In this document: one piece after another, positions 59,156-64,000 of the stretch
Layout: each line of letters opens with the position of its first letter
Numbering within the stretch: position 1 is the first letter of the stretch
Assembly (NCBI GenBank): GCA_036936605.1
Contig: JAUPFV010000002.1
Coordinates: forward strand, 338,956,654-339,020,653
From: Limnanthes douglasii subsp. nivea
Lineage: Eukaryota > Streptophyta > Magnoliopsida > Brassicales > Limnanthaceae
Direction of reading: 5' to 3'
DNA: 64,000 bases
Position numbers and translations under genes: made by a program
Notes under the pieces: model-generated
What the model was told of the DNA's origin: nothing
Database searches by the model: none
The model's input: the letters and a program-made list of their open reading frames with translations, nothing else

Positions 59156-59612
59156 TACATACAACTTATATTCAATGCATGCATAAACCATTATTGTGTC
59201 ATAAACTTTACATGCATAACAATTATTTAACAATTAACTTTTTACCTTTGATAAACAGAAACAATTTTCTGTTTATTGTACTAATCATGTATTAACATCA
59301 TAAATTAAATATTTATTTATTAATTAAGTACCATTAACAAACAATCCACTGTTTCAAAACGGTATCAAATAAATATAAATAAACTTCATTTGCATGCAAT
59401 CCATGAAATAAAGTTTATTTCCTGCGATTTATATAATATTTTAGAAACATTTAGTATATATATTCTAATTATATAAATATATATAAAACTTTACTAACCA
59501 TGAGCCATATTTCTTTAGTGAAGGGGAGTCCAGCAATTTCCTTTTTAATATATATTAATACAAGCAACTTTACTACAATTCTACACATGCAGAAGTATTT
59601 ACTATAACACTT
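59156..59612. other. Spacer between copia remnant and NFXL1 fragment
   Basis: AT-rich; no gene seen. Confidence 0.4.
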
Positions 59613-60260
59613 TCATAAACCATTACAATCTCCACCAGCACTACAAGGAACTGTTGCGGTTATCCGTCCACAAAAACATGTTATGGTGACTGGAAATTCA
59701 CATCTAACATCAGGACTAACATCAGGACAAGCAAGCGAAGGATGACACAGTGACATACAAGTATGACTGCAATCTCTTCTTGGAGCACCATATGTCTATC
59801 CACAAGTAGCTTTTAATTCTGTTTCACCTTGGTTGCAGCTATCACAGGGCGAAGGGTGGCACGTCCTCGCACAAGCATGCAAGCCACACCGTCTAGTCTT
59901 CCCGCAAAGCTTGTTGTATCTGATATCCTTCGACCCACAAGGAATGTTCCGAAGAACGACATGCCCACCGATGCATTTTTTCTCCACAGGAACCGAACAA
60001 GGAGGGCAATCTCCAAAATGGCAGCTGTGAGAAGATGAATGGCCACAAGGTTGGGGAACAAAGCACGGAAACTGGCAAGAAGGCAAAGGTGTATCACAGG
60101 GTAATGGAGGAGGTATTGTAGTTCTTCCACAAGCACATGCCAAATCAGTAAATATTGTTTCAAGGCAAGGAGGACAATGACCACTGTGACATAAAGTTTC
60201 ACAAGAATGTTGTCCACACCTCAACTTCTTACCACAAGCTATTTGGCAAGGGCCTTTGAG
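59613..60260 (-). pseudogene. NF-X1-type zinc finger protein fragment (NFXL1-like)
   Basis: Cys/His-rich NF-X1 repeats on the minus strand: CGKKLRCGQHSCETLCHSG, CPPC, CGRTTIPPPLPC, CQFPCFVPQPCGHSSSHSC, CGKTRRCGLHACARTCH and, past a stop at 59796-59798, CSHTCMSLCHPSLACPD. NFXL1 proteins are nuclear regulators of stress responses, with about ten such fingers; only about five are here. A TAG replaces a Gln codon, and neither end of the gene is present. The 5' side stops at or before the LTR at 60339. This may be a gene fragment truncated by, or carried with, the retroelements. Confidence 0.85.
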
Positions 60261-60338
60261 GAGGGAAGCACTCCACCTCCAATAACCGAAGCAAGAAATG
60301 CACCTGGGAGACCCATTTCGAGAAGAGAAGGAAGACAT

Positions 60339-60559
60339 GTAAGGTCTTTGTAAAGGACCAATAATGAAATAATACAAGACCGCTAAGGATATAAACGGGA
60401 CCCACCTTCCCCACTATAAAAGGGAGCCCATTTATTCTTGGTAGGTGGACAATTCTTTTTATAGTCTCTCTTTCTACTTTCTCTCTCTACATTTGAAGTA
60501 TTAGTCACATCAGGTTCAAGATCCAATATTCTCATTTCTTGTCATTTATTCTCTCACCA
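60339..60559 (+). repeat. Putative 5' LTR of Tat-like element 2
   Basis: Starts TGTAAGGTC and ends CTCTCACCA, with TATA box TATAAAAGG at about 60415. Followed by a PBS. Short for a Tat LTR, so the left border is tentative. Confidence 0.5.
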
Positions 60560-60560
60560 T

Positions 60561-60577
60561 TGACGCCGTCTGTAGGA
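60561..60577 (+). other. Mutated PBS of Tat-like element 2
   Basis: TGACGCCGTCTGTAGGA differs from the Tat PBS TGGCGCCGTCTGTGGGA at two sites, both G to A. Confidence 0.75.
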
Positions 60578-60635
60578 ACACGTGATACCAAAAAGGAATT
60601 TTTTTTCTTTGAAAATTGCGATCTGACCTTAAAGA

Positions 60636-62339
60636 ATGAATGACGAAGCAGTCGGGGAGAGGGTCGGGAGAGAAGTGGCCCGAGCCGTTTTGCTGTCTGA
60701 GGGCGAGGAAGCTCCGGGTCGGGAGTATTACGCGCAGGGTCAGGATAAGCGATCGAATCTTATCATGACCAGGAGACAGCTGCTAGAAGATATCGCGAAG
60801 CTAAACGCTGAAAAAGAGCGGGCACTAGATGATAAAAGAGTTCGGGAAGGCAAAGGAAAAGAACCGGTCATAGACAACCGCGGATTATCGGGAGTCTCGA
60901 CCAGAAGACAGACATGATGGAAGATCAGAGCAATACCAAAAGGATAACCGGGGAATCTCTGCTGATTATACTTCAGATGACTCATCGAGAAGAGAGTACC
61001 GACGCAAGGAAAGACTAAACAAACGCGCGCAGAAGAACAATTCCCGATGGAATAGGGCGCCCCGTTCCGACTATCCTAAGTTCAAGAAGGGTAGCACTGA
61101 GAAGAGAACGCCGGTGTCATTCGAGAAAGAAGAGATGCTGACGGGCAGCAGAGATGAGCAGGTAGTACTACCCCAGGTCCAGTGGCAACCATCAAATAAC
61201 CAGACCCAGGGGTACCGAGTCAGCAGTCAGTTCATCAACCCAGGAGATGGAGGTTTGTATGGGATTCAGACTAAGGGGCTTGGAGGCGGATCGTTCGGAT
61301 TCAGAATGAATTAGAGAGCTTCACCGTTGTCTGACAAAATATTGTCGGGACATCTCTCGAAGAGGTTTGACATTTCTAAATTGGAGAAATATGATGGTAA
61401 GAGGGATCCAGATAACCATTTGGAAGCCTTCAAGAACTTTATATTGAGTTTTGATAATGACGATAAGTTATTATGTCGGGCATTCTCGATGACTTTCAAG
61501 GATCCGGCGTCTAAGTGGTATAACCGACTACCGCAAGGTTGTATAAAAAACTTCGGGATGTTCTGGATGATGTTCCATCAGCACTTTGTGGGAAGTAAAA
61601 GTTTCCGAGCCAACGGTGATACGATCGTCAACTGTAAACAAAGACTGGGAGAAAGCCTCCGGGATTACACCAGGCGTTTTATCGATGCTAAGACCGACCT
61701 GGATCATTGCGAAGAAAACGTGGCTCTAACATCATATCGCTTAGGGTTGCTTCCAGGACCGATGAAGCAAGTGGTCACTAAAAAGCAAGCTTTCACTTTT
61801 TCCGCCCTTTTAGCTCAGGTGGAAAAGCAGATATTGATAGAAGAAACTGAGGCCTCTGAATTGGCTGCGCAAATTCAGCAGAGCGCGCAAGCGTCGGTCG
61901 TTATAAAACAGGGTGCTCAATCTAGCTACGCTCAGTAAGTACAGCCAGTCAGCACAATACCACCGACCCAGTCCTTACCAATCAAGCCTTTGGCCTCCCA
62001 GGGCCAAAGAGTCAAGCAGACGAACCAAGTGGTTTCGCGACCCATGTTTAACAAGTGGATCCGACCTACTTACTTCGCTGATTTGACAGAATGTGTGTCC
62101 TCAATCTATGAAAAGACTAAGAAGAGCGGGATGTATCGGAGGCCTTTCCCCATACCAACACCTCGTGAGCACAGGAACAACCGATACTGTCGATATCATG
62201 AAGACGTGAGACACGACACTAAGGATTGTATCGCTCTCAAAAAGGAGATACAAATGTTGATAGAGCACGGAAACCTACTCGAGTATGTGAAAAAGAAAGC
62301 ACAACAGGGCGCAACTTTGAAAGAAATCGTGGCGATACA
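60636..62339 (+). pseudogene. gag of Tat-like element 2, truncated by element 3
   Basis: N-terminal piece 60636-60917 (MNDEAVGERV), then, in another frame, the capsid domain 61327-61938 (LSKRFDISKLEKYDG, FKDPASKWYNRLPQG, FWMMFHQHFVGSK) and the knuckle region CRYHEDVRHDTKDCIALKKE (about 62185-62245). Stops at 61312 (where Trp is expected) and 61936. It is close to the gag of the complete element at 41131-43461. The coding sequence breaks off near 62339 where a new LTR begins; protease and pol are not in the window. Confidence 0.82.
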
Positions 62340-62746
62340 TGATGAGTCCGGATTCTGTTACCTCTACGGACATGGACAGTTCGGACAAAGACCACCTAAC
62401 CGGACAGGGCAGTTCGAACACCTCATCCATTGGACTGTTCGAACAAGAACTAAATGACTTAAAAAACCTAAACACTTCTTCACTAAGCTGCCTGCTCTCC
62501 TACTAAGAGCTCATGGGTCCTTGAACTTGACCCAGGTCCATTAAACATGACCCGAAAGCCCATAAGGCCCAGATGTAAGGGTATAAATACCCAATCACCA
62601 ACATTAAATGAGGGTAATGAAAATTAAATACAACCAGGCTGCTTAATTCTCCCTCTACTCTCTACTCAAACATTAAATACCTACAAACTTCCACAAACTC
62701 TAAACAAAATTACAAACTTACCCTCAGACGAGAATAAACCTCACCA
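62340..62746 (+). repeat. Putative 5' LTR of Tat-like element 3
   Basis: Begins TGATGAGTCC in the middle of the element 2 gag and ends ACCTCACCA before a PBS-like TTGGCGACCACAGTGGGA (62749-62766). TATA box GTATAAATAC at 62581. The right-hand LTR lies outside the window. Confidence 0.65.
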
Positions 62747-62774
62747 AATTGGCGACCACAGTGGGAGCACGACG

Positions 62775-64000
62775 GTGCCTGAATCAAGAATTCGAAACCA
62801 ACAGGAAAACTCAATCCGAACGAATCCGGACGCCCCGGAAGTACCACCAGCCTTGCTTGAAGTGGTGGGTGAAAATGATGAATATACCATCAAAGAGCGT
62901 GATAGATTAAAGGGCGAGATAAAATCTCTGAGGGCGGAGAAGGCTAAGATGGGCATGAAAGAGAAGTCAAAAGCATCAGTCGCTCATCTTACCGAAAGCC
63001 CTAGAGAGCATGAGCCTTCGAAGACTCATGTGAGTACCAAGAAGACTCACTCTAGCTCCAAAAAGTCTTACCGGTCTAAACCAGTAGAGAGTTCTGACTC
63101 AGATTCAGAGTCTTCTGGTAGCTCCTCGGACTAGGATGGAGTTGAAGAGTCCTTGTCCTCCAGCAGTGATGAGGGTCAATCCAAAAAGAAGCAAAAGTTG
63201 ATTAAAAAATATTCAAGAAAAAGGGATAGATATTGGAAATTGAAGAAGAATATAGGCAAAGGATCATCTCACAGCCGGAGGCATGTAGACCGGATGCTGA
63301 TGGATCCTTTTGCCTTCCACGACGAACCAGGTATCTTTGCAACTCCCAATGAGGATACTGTATTCAGTCGTGGCCGGAATTGGAGACAATCTCCATTGTC
63401 TTCCAAGATTCTGTCCGGAAACCTCCCTAAGAGGTTCGATAGCACCAAAATGGAGAAATACAATGGCAGTACTGATCCGGACAACCACTTGGAGTAATTT
63501 AAAAACTTCATGATGAATTTTGATGATGGCGACAAGTTACTCTGTAGAGCATTCTCCCAATCCTTTACGGGGAGTGCTCTAAAGTGGTATAACAGCCTAC
63601 CTCAAGACTGCATTAAGAATTTTGATACCTTTTGGGTGGCCTTTCGAAGGCAGTTTGTTGGGAGTAAAGAATTGAAGCGCAATGTGGACACAATAATCCA
63701 TTGTTCCCAAGAACCAAACGAATCATTAAAAGAATACATAAGTCATTTTGTAAACACAAAAAATGGGTTGACTGATTGCTTCGAGCAAGTATCAATAGCA
63801 TCCTTGAGACAGGACTTAAACCGTGGAAATTTGGCTGATTCGGTAACCAGAAAGAAAGCCATGACTTGGGGAGGTTTGCTGAATCAAGTCGGAAAGCAAA
63901 TCAATGTTGATGAAACAAAGAAAACTAGGGTGCACAGGCAGGTGAGGTCTGCCCCGGTTGCACCAAACCCTAACCAAAATCAGTCCGGGAACAAGGCAAG
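62775..64000 (+). pseudogene. gag of Tat-like element 3 (runs off the window)
   Basis: One frame from about 62775 with stops at 63132 (TAG) and 63495 (TAA). A charged Ser-rich N-terminus (SDSDSESSGSSSD) is followed by a capsid domain: LPKRFDSTKMEKYNGS, then FTGSALKWYNSLPQDCIKNF, FRRQFVGSKEL and MTWGGLLNQVGKQI. The start is uncertain because the frame opens at GTG. The rest lies past position 64000. Confidence 0.8.

Noticed and set aside
59829..60038. Plus-strand open frames over the NFXL1 fragment
   Set aside because: Shadows of the Cys/His-rich minus-strand coding sequence.

Overview
The window looks like nuclear DNA of a flowering plant, most likely a eudicot. It is AT-rich and packed with nested transposable elements. 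Its genes carry GT-AG introns, and it holds plant-only families: a plastid atypical thioredoxin, a PLS-type PPR protein, plant mobile domain (PMD) genes, FAR1-like MULE transposases and Tat-lineage Ty3/gypsy elements. I cannot name the species. Only two protein genes look intact: a four-exon ACHT4-like chloroplast thioredoxin (13938-15546, +) and an intronless 501-residue PPR gene (31556-33061, +). A broken thioredoxin copy lacking the active-site exon lies just beyond the PPR gene (about 34010-34932).

Layout. 1-3669: minus-strand Tat-type retrotransposon remnant with PBS and one LTR. 4140-12520: two MULE-type units lying back to back, the first with a PMD gene and a SANT-like relic, the second with a small gene and a four-exon transposase gene that ends in an OTU cysteine-protease-like domain. 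13938-16654: thioredoxin gene and a Tourist-like MITE. 17000-25300: a second, more decayed MULE/PMD region with arrays of short inverted motifs, interrupted by a chromovirus fragment. 25300-31490: no convincing gene. 31490-36322: PPR gene, thioredoxin pseudogene and a nearly 1 kb fold-back element. 36323-39236: nothing recognised apart from small repeats. 39237-40094: hAT-type element with an 8-bp target duplication.

40507-54400 is a second MULE-OTU transposase, split at its N-terminus by an 11-kb Tat retrotransposon (40652-51649, TSD ATATG) and further on by a stretch holding plastid rps7 DNA. The Tat element carries a long antisense, spliced gene with its own TATA box. 54900-64000 is a pile of retroelement pieces: a Tat 3' LTR split by a MULE MITE, a tandemly duplicated gag fragment, a copia 3' end, an NFXL1 gene fragment, and two more Tat-like 5' ends, one inserted into the other.

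How the parts relate. The host genes act in chloroplast redox signalling and organelle RNA processing. The rest records rounds of insertion. The clearest order is: MULE-OTU unit first, then the Tat element inside it, whose LTRs now differ at roughly 18 of 406 sites by eye. Most coding parts of the elements are dead through stops that look like C-to-T or G-to-A changes, plus frameshifts. All calls come from reading the sequence; no database search was run.
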